From: JANOXC01 sp031418215
Lineage (GTDB): Bacteria; Bacteroidota; Bacteroidia; AKYH767-A; OLB10
Reading direction: 5' to 3'
Length of the DNA stretch: 64,000 nt
Assembly: GCA_031418215.1 (NCBI GenBank)
Contig: JANOXC010000070.1
Coordinates: 1-64,000 of the forward strand
The notes beneath the pieces are model-generated. The model searched no databases, was not told the DNA's origin, and saw nothing but the letters and a program-made list of their open reading frames with translations. The translations under genes and the position numbers were made by a program. Shown piece by piece: positions 7,883-16,323 of this stretch (the stretch's first letter is position 1; the number at the start of each line of letters is the position of its first letter).

Positions 7883-10800
7883 TCAATTCCCCTCTTGCGT
7901 TAATTCAACAATTTGAATAGCCCCCTTATTTTTACCAACGATAATACAAGGTTTATTCTTGATGGTAATTTTCTCCATAAATTTTACATCGCCCGGTATA
8001 TAGAACCCGCTTTCAGTCACAGGAACTGATTTGAATTTTGCATCGCCCGTTCCGTATAGCATTAATCCAATGCCCGCATCATTTCTTCCCGACTCAACCT
8101 CCGTTGAATAATCATTGCCTGCCAACAACAAATCCATATTACCATCTTTATTATAATCGTCGATGAGAATTGCATTTGCAGGAAAAATTTGTGCTTTCGT
8201 AGATAAATACTGCGGTGTAAAAACCCCTATTCCGCTATTAATAAATGTTGTGTTGGCTATTGTATTTGCCTGAAACTTTTTTGCTTTACTTAGCTGTTCA
8301 GCGGTAAACATGTCTGTAAGCTTTGCAGTGGAATAGTTTTTATAGCGTAAATATTTTTTCTTTAAAAAAAGCATCTGGTCAAGCATATTGTCCCGAAGTG
8401 CTATAGGATAACTTATCCCTTCCTGAAACAAACTTATTACACAATCGGTGCTTCCGTTGTTGTCAAAATCACTGGCAACCATCGTCATCGGATATTGTGC
8501 ATTACATTTATAACGGCTGTTTGCACTAATATTTCCTCCCACCAAATCAATATCTCCATCACCATCTAAATCTTTTGCTGCAATGGCATTCCACCAACCA
8601 TAGGTGTTTTCGAATTTTACAGGGACGCTATCCAATATTCCATTTTTATTTTTGAAAATTGTTAACGGCATCCATTCTCCAACTAAAACCAAATCCTTCC
8701 AGCCATCTGCATCTACATCACACCATATAGCATCTGTTACCATACCGATATTTGAAATTGCCGGTACGGTGTTCGAGACATCTGTAAATCGTCCTTTGCT
8801 GTTTTTTAATAAATAACTCTCTGGTATCAAACCATAATGACCGGGCACCACCCTGCCGCCGATAAAAACATCTAAATCGCCGTCCTTATCATAATCATCA
8901 ACTGCTATGGCTTTGCTACTTGTATTAATATTCTCAATTGCTGTGCTTTTTGTAAAATTACCTTTCCCATCATTGGAGTAAATCCTTACGGGATACATGC
9001 TTGCATTGTCAGGGTATTCATTGCCTCCACTTACTACCAATAAGTCTTGATCTCCATCATTATCTGCATCAAATAATTTCGAACCTGTATCTTCAAATTT
9101 CATGTCTAAATTAAATGCCGGCTGTTTCATTATTGAAAATTTTCCCTCTTCATCCTGCACATAAATTGAGCTTGCATTACCAATGCTTCCACCAACAAAA
9201 AAATCATCAAGAGAGTCCCCGTTTACATCAGCAACATCTATGCATGGGCCTAATAACGAAAACTGATGAGGAAGCAAGGGCTCCAACTTGAAATCTATGT
9301 AAGTGTTTTCTTTTTGAATATGGTTTACATTGGTTTCCTTAGTAATATCCTTAAACACTTTTGCCTTATTAATTAAACTATTTGTTTTTTCATTAGCGTT
9401 TATAATATCAAGTGTTAACAAATTATTTGAAGGTAATTCAGGGATAACTTGCTCCAAACCATTTGGCCAGAAAATTTTAACTTTTGCATTTTCATTAGCG
9501 CCCACACCAAAATGAACAGCCCATTCATTACATGATAAATATCCTTTATCAGGATTAAAATGTTGTATCTGTTTTTTGCCATCGCCTGTTTCAATTTCAA
9601 TGATAGCTCCAATACCTTCGGGATTTTCTTGATCTCCTCTCAGTTTAAACCGGATAAATTTTCCGGCCTTATTTTCACTAGTATTGTTTCTATAAATAAA
9701 AGGGGGTTGAGAAACATTATTTACAATTAGTTCAAGATCACCATCATTGTCTAAGTCGCCATACACTGCCCCATTACTCCAGGAAAGTTGGTCTAGACCA
9801 CTATTCTCTACCTGGCCATTGAATGTCAGGTTGCCATTGTTTTTAAAGTAGTAATTTTTTAGTCGATAAGATGGAATAGCTGACAACACTTTCATTGCAT
9901 CAGTAGATCCGGTTGTTTTATTTAATTCCTTTTTCACGGAATCAGCGTTATACATCATAAAATCCATATCCGTTACATCACGCATATATCCGTTTGTAAC
10001 ATACAAATCCTTCAGTCCGTCATTATCAAAATCGGCAAGCAGTGGGGCCCAGCTCCAATCCGTAAATGCTACTCCAGCTAAATAACTAATGTCAGAATAA
10101 GTATGATTGCCATTGTTTAACTGCAACACATTTTTATCATACTGACATCCTAATCCATATTGAATCCGCTTGTTAAAATTATCGTAGTTCCCCGATCCTT
10201 TCAATTGCTTCCTTCTCTTAAAGGACTCCGGTGACATATCCGTAACAATCAAATCCAGAAACCCATCATTATTAATGTCGGCATAATCAGAACCCATTGA
10301 GGAGTAACTGTAGTGATTGAAATATTCGTCGGCCTTATTGGTAAATGTTTTATCCTTGTTATTGATGAACAAATAATCAGGCACATGATAATCATTGCAG
10401 GTATAAATGTCAGGATATCCATCATCATTAAAGTCATCAATAATCGCACTTAATCCAAATGCATGGGTACCCAGCCCAGCCTCCATTGTTTTATCTTTAA
10501 AAACATCATTTATATTTTCGTAATACCTGAAACTAACATTTGACCTGGCAGAATCCTTATAGGCAACCAAACTGTTCGTCTTATCATAACTCAACTGAAT
10601 TCTGTTCGCGTAATTCATATCTGGAGGATGGTTTAATAAAAATAAATCCAGGTCTCCATCAAGGTCCATATCATAAAAATAGGCCTGCGTACTATAGCTG
10701 GCATCATCGATACCATATTTTTTTGCTTGTTCAGTAAATGTAAAGTTGCCGTTATTAATATATAAAACATTTCTCCTTTGCTCTGCATTATTGTATGCTG

Positions 10801-11191
10801 ATTTGCAAACATAGATGTCTAATAACCCATCATGGTTGATGTCGACCATTGTTACACCGGTGTGATAACCCTGCCCTCCGCTAACACCGGCGCTTTCCGT
10901 AATATCTTTAAATTTGAAATTCCCCAGGTTGAGATATAATTTATTCGACACCATGTTCCCTGTAAAATATAAATCTGATAACCCATCATTATTGATATCT
11001 CCTATTGCAACACCCCCGCCGTTATATAAATACCCATAAGTAAAATTGTTAAATGCTGCAGTCTCTTCAATGGTATTAATAAAATTAATCCCAGACTCCT
11101 CTGATTTAATTAGCGTAAATAATGACTGGGTCTTTCCTGCAAAACCTGACAGCAGTAAAAGTCCATGAAAAAATAAAATGGTTTTTCTCAT
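7883..11191 (-). CDS. FG-GAP/VCBS repeat protein with ASPIC/UnbV domain (CRTAC1-like)
   Basis: 1102 residues with an N-terminal signal peptide (MRKTILFFHGLLLLSGFAGK). About seven calcium-binding DxDxDG-type repeats, such as GDINNDGLSDLYF and ADFDNDGLKDLYV, form an N-terminal beta-propeller. An ASPIC/UnbV module follows (VHFGVGANENAKVKIFWPNG), then about seven more repeats such as DADNDGDQDLLVV. The order propeller, UnbV, propeller is typical of the CRTAC1-like family widespread in Bacteroidota. No T9SS C-terminal domain is present. The start overlaps the stop of the haloperoxidase gene by 4 bases (ATGA), so the two are translationally coupled and probably work together in the periplasm or at the surface. 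Confidence 0.9.
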   Translation of the reverse strand: MRKTILFFHGLLLLSGFAGKTQSLFTLIKSEESGINFINTIEETAAFNNFTYGYLYNGGGVAIGDINNDGLSDLYFTGNMVSNKLYLNLGNFKFKDITESAGVSGGQGYHTGVTMVDINHDGLLDIYVCKSAYNNAEQRRNVLYINNGNFTFTEQAKKYGIDDASYSTQAYFYDMDLDGDLDLFLLNHPPDMNYANRIQLSYDKTNSLVAYKDSARSNVSFRYYENINDVFKDKTMEAGLGTHAFGLSAIIDDFNDDGYPDIYTCNDYHVPDYLFINNKDKTFTNKADEYFNHYSYSSMGSDYADINNDGFLDLIVTDMSPESFKRRKQLKGSGNYDNFNKRIQYGLGCQYDKNVLQLNNGNHTYSDISYLAGVAFTDWSWAPLLADFDNDGLKDLYVTNGYMRDVTDMDFMMYNADSVKKELNKTTGSTDAMKVLSAIPSYRLKNYYFKNNGNLTFNGQVENSGLDQLSWSNGAVYGDLDNDGDLELIVNNVSQPPFIYRNNTSENKAGKFIRFKLRGDQENPEGIGAIIEIETGDGKKQIQHFNPDKGYLSCNEWAVHFGVGANENAKVKIFWPNGLEQVIPELPSNNLLTLDIINANEKTNSLINKAKVFKDITKETNVNHIQKENTYIDFKLEPLLPHQFSLLGPCIDVADVNGDSLDDFFVGGSIGNASSIYVQDEEGKFSIMKQPAFNLDMKFEDTGSKLFDADNDGDQDLLVVSGGNEYPDNASMYPVRIYSNDGKGNFTKSTAIENINTSSKAIAVDDYDKDGDLDVFIGGRVVPGHYGLIPESYLLKNSKGRFTDVSNTVPAISNIGMVTDAIWCDVDADGWKDLVLVGEWMPLTIFKNKNGILDSVPVKFENTYGWWNAIAAKDLDGDGDIDLVGGNISANSRYKCNAQYPMTMVASDFDNNGSTDCVISLFQEGISYPIALRDNMLDQMLFLKKKYLRYKNYSTAKLTDMFTAEQLSKAKKFQANTIANTTFINSGIGVFTPQYLSTKAQIFPANAILIDDYNKDGNMDLLLAGNDYSTEVESGRNDAGIGLMLYGTGDAKFKSVPVTESGFYIPGDVKFMEKITIKNKPCIIVGKNKGAIQIVELTQEGN

Positions 11192-12486
11192 TTTCGATAA
11201 TAAATTTTTTGAAGAACAAATTTTCCAATTTCAGCGCCTTGTTTTAGTCCATTGTCAAGAGAAGGCATATAATGTATTCCGCCATAAAAACGGCTGAGAC
11301 TTGCTTCGTTCGCTGCTTCTTTAAAACTATTGAATTTACGTGGTGGCAAATCTATATACATTTCGCTGGAATCTGTAAACGTATATGGCTGAGGAATGAT
11401 TTGCGTAAGAATTGTAGCTGATGTACTTGAAATCACGCTATGGCCACTTGTATATTCAGGAAAGGGTGGTGTTTGAATATATGGCAGCCATTTAGGATCT
11501 ATCAAACGATTGATATAAGTTTCCGGGCGCATCGATTCACTTCTGTATTTCTCAGACCAGCAACTTAAAAAAGCCTCAAATAATCCAATAGTGAGTAATG
11601 TATAAGTCTGAGTAGTTTTTGCTTCATCAAAGTTCAAATTCCGGCAAGCCTGACCGGTAATCAGGATCCAATGTCCTCCGGGAGAAATTTTATGCACGAA
11701 ATAAGTAAGATGACCTTTTGAGAAAGAAATATTGGGATTGCAGTCCCAAAATTGGGCTATCATCTTTTTAGTAGTGTCCATACTATTCGAAGTAGTATAA
11801 ACAGCTAAAGCATTTTTATAATATTCAGATTTTTTCTTTTCACTGTAAGCAATATTCGGAATTGGTTTTATCTGGCTTGAAGAATCGGTAACCAAAGATC
11901 TCATTAGGTTCCAATGGGGCTCTATTCCAATGGTATATTCCGGCGCAGTAGGTCGCCAGCAGCCCTCCTTTTCATTTAATACATAACGTTCCATGGCCTT
12001 TACCTGAATATAATTATCTTTTAAGATCCAATCAATTATTTGTTTGCCGGCATTGATGCCATATGCTTTAGAAAGATTAACAAGAATAGTGTCTATGTTT
12101 TCCTTCTTCAGTTTTTCCAGTTCAACATTTTCAAAATCCGAAATCATGTATTCGGAAAAGACAAGCTTCTTCGCCACAGTTGTAAAGGCAAATTCGGCAG
12201 CTATAGAATAATTAATATCGGCCCTTTCTAAATTTAATTTTGGCAGATGTTTAATAGCACCGGACAGGGACAATAATTTCGGATTGGCAATACACAAGAC
12301 TTCATAAGCAGCAATATTGGGATATACATGCACCCGACTTGCAACAGGCGGTGTTAAAAGGTCTTCCATGACTACTTCAACAAGCTTTTCATTGCATCTT
12401 ATCAGGTAATTTCCATTTTCCATATTGCTTGCAAATGAGATTGAACAAAAGGAAAATAATATAAAAGCAATTAATATTCTACCCAT
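11188..12486 (-). CDS. Vanadium-dependent haloperoxidase / PAP2-fold phosphatase
   Basis: 432 residues from the ATG at 12486. The vanadate/phosphate-binding motifs are intact: K-x6-RP (Lys313, Arg320, Pro321), SGH with His349, and SR-x5-H with Arg399 and His405. These define the vanadium haloperoxidase and PAP2 superfamily; the size and secreted nature favour haloperoxidase. An upstream in-frame ATG at 12540 was rejected because 12486 starts exactly at a good signal peptide (MGRILIAFILFSFCSISFAS) and because a promoter lies between the two. The gene is coupled to the FG-GAP protein downstream. The reaction would be peroxide-dependent halide oxidation, but phosphatase activity is possible. Confidence 0.87.
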   Translation of the reverse strand: MGRILIAFILFSFCSISFASNMENGNYLIRCNEKLVEVVMEDLLTPPVASRVHVYPNIAAYEVLCIANPKLLSLSGAIKHLPKLNLERADINYSIAAEFAFTTVAKKLVFSEYMISDFENVELEKLKKENIDTILVNLSKAYGINAGKQIIDWILKDNYIQVKAMERYVLNEKEGCWRPTAPEYTIGIEPHWNLMRSLVTDSSSQIKPIPNIAYSEKKKSEYYKNALAVYTTSNSMDTTKKMIAQFWDCNPNISFSKGHLTYFVHKISPGGHWILITGQACRNLNFDEAKTTQTYTLLTIGLFEAFLSCWSEKYRSESMRPETYINRLIDPKWLPYIQTPPFPEYTSGHSVISSTSATILTQIIPQPYTFTDSSEMYIDLPPRKFNSFKEAANEASLSRFYGGIHYMPSLDNGLKQGAEIGKFVLQKIYYRK

Positions 12487-12506
12487 GGTATTTGATATTG
12501 AGTCTT

Positions 12507-12536
12507 CAAATATAAATATTAAATGACTATAACCAA
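12507..12536 (-). promoter_or_regulatory. Promoter of the haloperoxidase operon
   Basis: On the minus strand TTG (12534-12536) is followed after 19 bases by TATATTTG (12507-12514), a full match to TTG-N17-23-TAnnTTTG. Transcription would begin about 15 bases before the ATG at 12486, which supports that start. Confidence 0.65.
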
Positions 12537-13039
12537 TCAACAGAATTGCAGGTAAAATAAGACTGTTACATCGCTTGAAAAAAGTGGACCAATAAAAATA
12601 ATTTACTCACCGTGTATACTTTTCAATAACCTTTGCCTGTTGTTAAATATTTATCAATAGTCAAAGCAAGCCTTTTAAACGTTCTTTCAACTATATCATG
12701 TAAAAAATGGCATGATGGGGTGGGTTAGACTCTAATCGCGGCATCCATTTGTGACGATTTATGTGCTCATCAACTAAGGCAAAAAGGTAAGTGAAATCTA
12801 TAAAAATATGCAGTTCGCAACTAAAAGTAATTGTGAAATAATTCTAATTCCGTTATGTAAATATTCACCTACATTCACATTGATTATTCTTACCTCAAAC
12901 AATTCGTTTTCAAAACATATCCTCTCCACCCTAATATCATTTAGTTTAGTCATAACAACAAACTACAAATGGTTCTAATTGCTATTTCTCCGGATCGCAG
13001 AAACAATTAAAAAATAATATCACAGACAACAACCGTGCA
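12537..13039. other. Intergenic region between divergent genes
   Basis: About 500 bases of AT-rich DNA between the haloperoxidase promoter and rlmF. I see no gene, tRNA, strong hairpin or repeat in it, and no clear promoter for rlmF. Confidence 0.5.
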
Positions 13040-14014
13040 ATGCTTCAAAAAAAGAAAGAACATGAGAAAATAAAATCTAACATGCATGCACGGAATAAGC
13101 ATCGTGAACGCTATAATTTTCAAGCGTTGATTAGCACTTGTCCCCAATTAGCTCCCTTTGTTAAACTGAATAACTACAACGACCACTCGATTGATTTTTC
13201 AAATGCCGAGGCAGTAATGATGCTGAATAAAGCGTTATTGAAACATTACTATGGGATTGATCACTGGAAGATTCCTTTGGGTTATTTATGTCCACCTATT
13301 CCGGGCCGATCAGATTACATTCATTATGCAGCTGATTTATTAGGAAGCAGTAATCACGGAATAATTCCAACCGGCAATCACATAAAATGTTTAGATATCG
13401 GAGTAGGGGCAAATTGCATTTATCCCATTCTTGGAAATAAAGAATACGGCTGGTCATTTGTCGGCTCCGATGTTGATCGTGTTGCCATTCAGTCAGCAAC
13501 TGAAATTGTTGAGGCGAATTTGCATTTAAAGGGTAACGTGAAACTTCGTTTACAAGAAAATTCAAAAGTTATTTTCCGTGGAATTATACGAAATGACGAA
13601 CACTTTGATTTAACCATTTGTAATCCTCCTTTCCATGCTTCCCTAGAAGCGGCCCAAACAGGAACACTTCGTAAATTAAGCAACTTGAATCATAAACGAA
13701 TTACAAAACCAACATTAAATTTTGGTGGCCAGCACAAAGAATTGTGGACAGTTGGTGGCGAAGAAAAATTTGTGCAAACGATGATATCCCAAAGCAAAAT
13801 ATTTTCATCTTCTTGTTTTTGGTTTTCTACCTTGATTTCAAAAAGTGTTCACCTTAAAAGCGCATACCTGGCATTAAAAATTGCAGAAGCAATTGAAGTA
13901 AAAACCATTTCAATGAGTCAGGGGAATAAAACAAGTCGTATTGTTGCCTGGACATTTCTCGACCAGGTACAACAAAATAAGTGGGTGGAGACGAGGTGGA
14001 ATAAACCGCTTTGA
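13040..14014 (+). CDS. rlmF: 23S rRNA (adenine-1618-N6)-methyltransferase RlmF
   Basis: 324 residues. After a basic N-terminus with MHARNKHRERYNF comes the family signature SIDFSNAEAVMMLNKALLKH, then CPPIPGRSDYIHYAADLL, all close to Escherichia coli RlmF (YbiN). The SAM-binding motif DIGVGAN is at 119-125 and the catalytic NPPF of N6-adenine methyltransferases is at 195-198. It would methylate A1618 of 23S rRNA. The start may instead be the internal ATG at 13082 or 13085, where similarity begins; neither has an obvious ribosome-binding site. Stands alone on the plus strand. Confidence 0.93.
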   Translation: MLQKKKEHEKIKSNMHARNKHRERYNFQALISTCPQLAPFVKLNNYNDHSIDFSNAEAVMMLNKALLKHYYGIDHWKIPLGYLCPPIPGRSDYIHYAADLLGSSNHGIIPTGNHIKCLDIGVGANCIYPILGNKEYGWSFVGSDVDRVAIQSATEIVEANLHLKGNVKLRLQENSKVIFRGIIRNDEHFDLTICNPPFHASLEAAQTGTLRKLSNLNHKRITKPTLNFGGQHKELWTVGGEEKFVQTMISQSKIFSSSCFWFSTLISKSVHLKSAYLALKIAEAIEVKTISMSQGNKTSRIVAWTFLDQVQQNKWVETRWNKPL

Positions 14015-14337
14015 AGTGCCAATTCAATAAATATTAATGAACAGGGTTTTAAATTATTTGATTTCCCTAGTTAAAGAATGCAACCTATGGTTGATCAACA
14101 ATCTCCTTATCCACTCCTGATCATCACTGGTCAATAATCAATGTGTTATTTTAATGAAACTCCCCGCCGCAAGCAACGGGGTATCATGATGGATAATATT
14201 TGTTTTTCTTCGCAGCAAGCTGCGGGGAACTAACCCCTAAGTGGAGAAATATCAATTTCCACTGTCGCTGTCTATCTATAAAATTTCATTTTCTGTTTCC
14301 CGTTAAATGGGCAACAAGAAAAGTGGTGTCCTTAAAA
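14015..14337. other. Gene-free stretch with a palindromic repeat
   Basis: 323 bases between the convergent rlmF and DUF1761 genes. The only structure seen is the GC-rich repeat at 14153-14232. No T-rich terminator hairpin is apparent. Confidence 0.5.
14153..14232. repeat. Dispersed GC-rich palindromic repeat, copy 2
   Basis: AATGAAACTCCCCGCCGCAA, then GCAACGGGGTATC (14153-14185), matches the copy at 2893. A second half at 14211-14232 (CGCAGCAAGCTGCGGGGAAC and on) is roughly its inverted complement, giving a two-armed palindromic element. CCCCG and CGGGG in the left half can pair alone as well. Confidence 0.65.
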
Positions 14338-14793
14338 TTACCTCCAGGCACTTAATATCCCGCACATCAAAATACCGGTTACTGCCCAATATCCCCAGTT
14401 CACTATTCCCCATGAGAATTTGCGTCTTTCGAAAATTGCCATGGTAGTTAAGATGGGAAGTGCAATGGTTAAGGCAAATATTAAACCATGCGCTGCTCCA
14501 TGCCCAAACGTTACAAAACTGTGCCCGTCTTTTGGATCAGTAACCTGACCTTGCTCTTGTCCGCCCACGCCGGTAACCCATGCCCAAAAGAACATAGCCA
14601 GGAAAAAGCTTGCAATTAGGGCAACCAGGTATAATATTGGTTTGGGGCCATTGCCAACACTTTCTTTTGTAAAGCCATTGGCATTCATCCATGCTTTTCC
14701 TAAAAAAGCAGGATGATAATAGATAAAGCCAATGATCATTGGAATTAGAGTGGCTATTAAAATAGCGATGTAATTCATTTGTGGTTCTTGCAT
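14338..14793 (-). CDS. DUF1761 family membrane protein
   Basis: 151 residues with four hydrophobic helices. The N-terminus MNYIAILIATLIPMIIGFIY, then YHPAFLGKAWMNANGFT, is the DUF1761 signature, and the C-terminal GYWAVTGILMCGILSAWR is also typical. The annotated ATG is followed five codons later by a second ATG (14778), where most of the similarity begins, so that one may be the real start. Likely an inner-membrane protein; function unknown. It is divergent from the coiled-coil gene at 14926. Confidence 0.85.
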   Translation of the reverse strand: MQEPQMNYIAILIATLIPMIIGFIYYHPAFLGKAWMNANGFTKESVGNGPKPILYLVALIASFFLAMFFWAWVTGVGGQEQGQVTDPKDGHSFVTFGHGAAHGLIFALTIALPILTTMAIFERRKFSWGIVNWGYWAVTGILMCGILSAWR

Positions 14794-14866
14794 CGGTTTA
14801 GGTTTTAAGTGGTTATATTATTACAAATATAAATTAATTGTGCTTTGATTACTATTTCATGCTTTT

Positions 14867-14899
14867 TTGCGCACTTCAAAGAGAAAAAATATACTTTTG
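14867..14899 (+). promoter_or_regulatory. Promoter of the coiled-coil protein gene
   Basis: TTG at 14867-14869 and TACTTTTG at 14892-14899, separated by 22 bases, match the Bacteroidota consensus. The 5' leader before the ATG at 14926 would be about 20 bases. Confidence 0.6.
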
Positions 14900-14925
14900 A
14901 TTACAAATTGTAAAACCACCACCCC

Positions 14926-15399
14926 ATGAAAAATGTAATATTATTATTCGCTGCCTTACTGCTCTCTGCCGGCTCCTTTGCACAAACCGATGCTGCTAAA
15001 GGAAAGCAGGAAACTGTTAAGCCTGTAAAAGATAACTCAGCAATGAAGGCGTTGATTACTGAAAGGGATACTGCGAAATCATTATTAAGGTCAAAGAATT
15101 CTGAATTTAATAAAAACAATAACAAGCTTACTAAGCTGCTGGGTGAAAAAGATAAACTAAAGGACCAGCTTAAAACCGCCAAGCACAATAAAAAAACCGA
15201 TAAGGTTGATGAAATACAAGGCAAGATTACCGCAAACGATGCTGCCATTAAAGCACTGGATGCGCAGTTGAAAGTAGATGATAAGGAAATTACAAGCATT
15301 GAAAAAAGGATGAAGGATGCGGAGAAAGCTATTGCAGCAGAAAAGGACAAGGTTGCGAAAGAGAAAGAGAAAGCGGCAAAGGAGAAAAGTAAGAAATAA
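14926..15399 (+). CDS. Secreted lysine-rich coiled-coil protein
   Basis: 157 residues. A signal peptide with AQ cleavage (MKNVILLFAALLLSAGSFAQ) is followed by an almost uninterrupted charged helix from about residue 37 to the end, with heptad-like spacing of Leu, Ile and Ala and a tail of repeated Lys-Glu-Lys-Ala units ending KSKK. Very basic and probably periplasmic. No known domain is recognised; low-complexity sequence makes homology unreliable. It has a good promoter of its own and ends before a convergent T9SS protein gene. Confidence 0.75.
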   Translation: MKNVILLFAALLLSAGSFAQTDAAKGKQETVKPVKDNSAMKALITERDTAKSLLRSKNSEFNKNNNKLTKLLGEKDKLKDQLKTAKHNKKTDKVDEIQGKITANDAAIKALDAQLKVDDKEITSIEKRMKDAEKAIAAEKDKVAKEKEKAAKEKSKK

Positions 15400-15419
15400 T
15401 TTTATATATATTATCGCCT

Positions 15420-15449
15420 CTTCAGTGTATCTTGAAAGGGACACTGAAG
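15420..15449. terminator. Intergenic hairpin between convergent genes
   Basis: CTTCAGTGT (15420-15428) and ACACTGAAG (15441-15449) form a perfect 9-base stem with a 12-base loop. No T-run follows on either strand, so efficiency as an intrinsic terminator is uncertain, but it is placed between two gene ends. Confidence 0.45.
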
Positions 15450-15493
15450 GGACGTGTTGGGAAGAGCGGGTGATTGGAGTGAGAAGGAAATAA

Positions 15494-16180
15494 TTACTGC
15501 TTAATGATTTTTACAACCGTTCTTCCGTGATTCGAAGTCTCGATTTCCAATATATATATTCCGGGATGAAGCATTTCAAGCGATAAATCTTCGGCACCGT
15601 CAAAGATTCGTCGGTAAACCTCCTTCCCAAAAAGGTCTGATATTCTTACCTGTTCAACTTGCATTCCATTGGTCAATTTTAAGTGAAGCAAGTCACTAAA
15701 AGGGTTAGGATACACGGGTATCCCAGTGCTTATAGCCTCCTGTTCATTGGCTATGCCGCTAAGTGGCACAAAATAGACCGCTGTATACAAGGTGTCAACC
15801 TGAACAGCAAATTGCGTTGTGTAAGGCCAAACAACTACTACATCATTGCCCGTTCTGAAAACATTGGAAGAAAAAACATAACCCATTGCCCCTGAATTGG
15901 CAATAAGTGTAACGGTGTCATTGGGTAATAGAACAAAATTGGGGTTTTGGTTGAAGTACAAAATGTCAGTTGCCGAATCAGTCTGCAGCACTATCTGCAA
16001 AGGGCCCTGGTAGGCGCCAATACCCACGTTTTTAAGTTGGAACTGTATCGGGTAAACTACTCCTTCATAGGCAGTATCTGGGAAGTTATAAAGCGCAGTG
16101 ATCCTCAAATGTGCCGATTGTGCCGTGGCCATAAAAGTACCCGTCAACAAAAACAAAAAAATAAGTACGGGTTTCTTCAT
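15494..16180 (-). CDS. T9SS-exported protein with CARDB-like domain
   Basis: 228 residues from the ATG at 16180. The longer frame to 16264 was rejected because the internal start begins a clear signal peptide (MKKPVLIFLFLLTGTFMATA, then QS) and because the promoter lies at 16208-16236, inside the longer frame. Residues about 25-140 look like a single CARDB/Ig-type beta domain. Residues about 150-228 are a T9SS C-terminal domain: VYPNPFSDLLHLKL, VRISDLFGKEVYR, GIYILEIET. The protein should be exported to the surface or medium with the C-terminal domain removed. Specific role unknown. Confidence 0.82.
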   Translation of the reverse strand: MKKPVLIFLFLLTGTFMATAQSAHLRITALYNFPDTAYEGVVYPIQFQLKNVGIGAYQGPLQIVLQTDSATDILYFNQNPNFVLLPNDTVTLIANSGAMGYVFSSNVFRTGNDVVVVWPYTTQFAVQVDTLYTAVYFVPLSGIANEQEAISTGIPVYPNPFSDLLHLKLTNGMQVEQVRISDLFGKEVYRRIFDGAEDLSLEMLHPGIYILEIETSNHGRTVVKIIKQ

Positions 16181-16207
16181 AGTAATTGTTTTGTTGTCCG
16201 GGTGATA

Positions 16208-16236
16208 CAAATGTATGCGGCGTTTTGATACATCAA
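16208..16236 (-). promoter_or_regulatory. Promoter of the CARDB/T9SS protein gene
   Basis: Minus strand TTG (16234-16236), 18-base spacer, TACATTTG (16208-16215). Full consensus match; leader of about 25 bases to the ATG at 16180. Confidence 0.62.
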
Positions 16237-16323
16237 CACATACTCTTTTATTTATCTTACGCATCCAAAATTACATTTCTTGATGGTATTTACTACTTTT
16301 ACAGACGATATGAATAGACTTTT

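Noticed and set aside
14901..15350. 149-codon minus-strand frame opposite the coiled-coil gene
   Set aside because: It is the antisense shadow of a Lys/Glu-rich coding region, which naturally leaves the reverse frame open; the plus-strand gene has a promoter and signal peptide.
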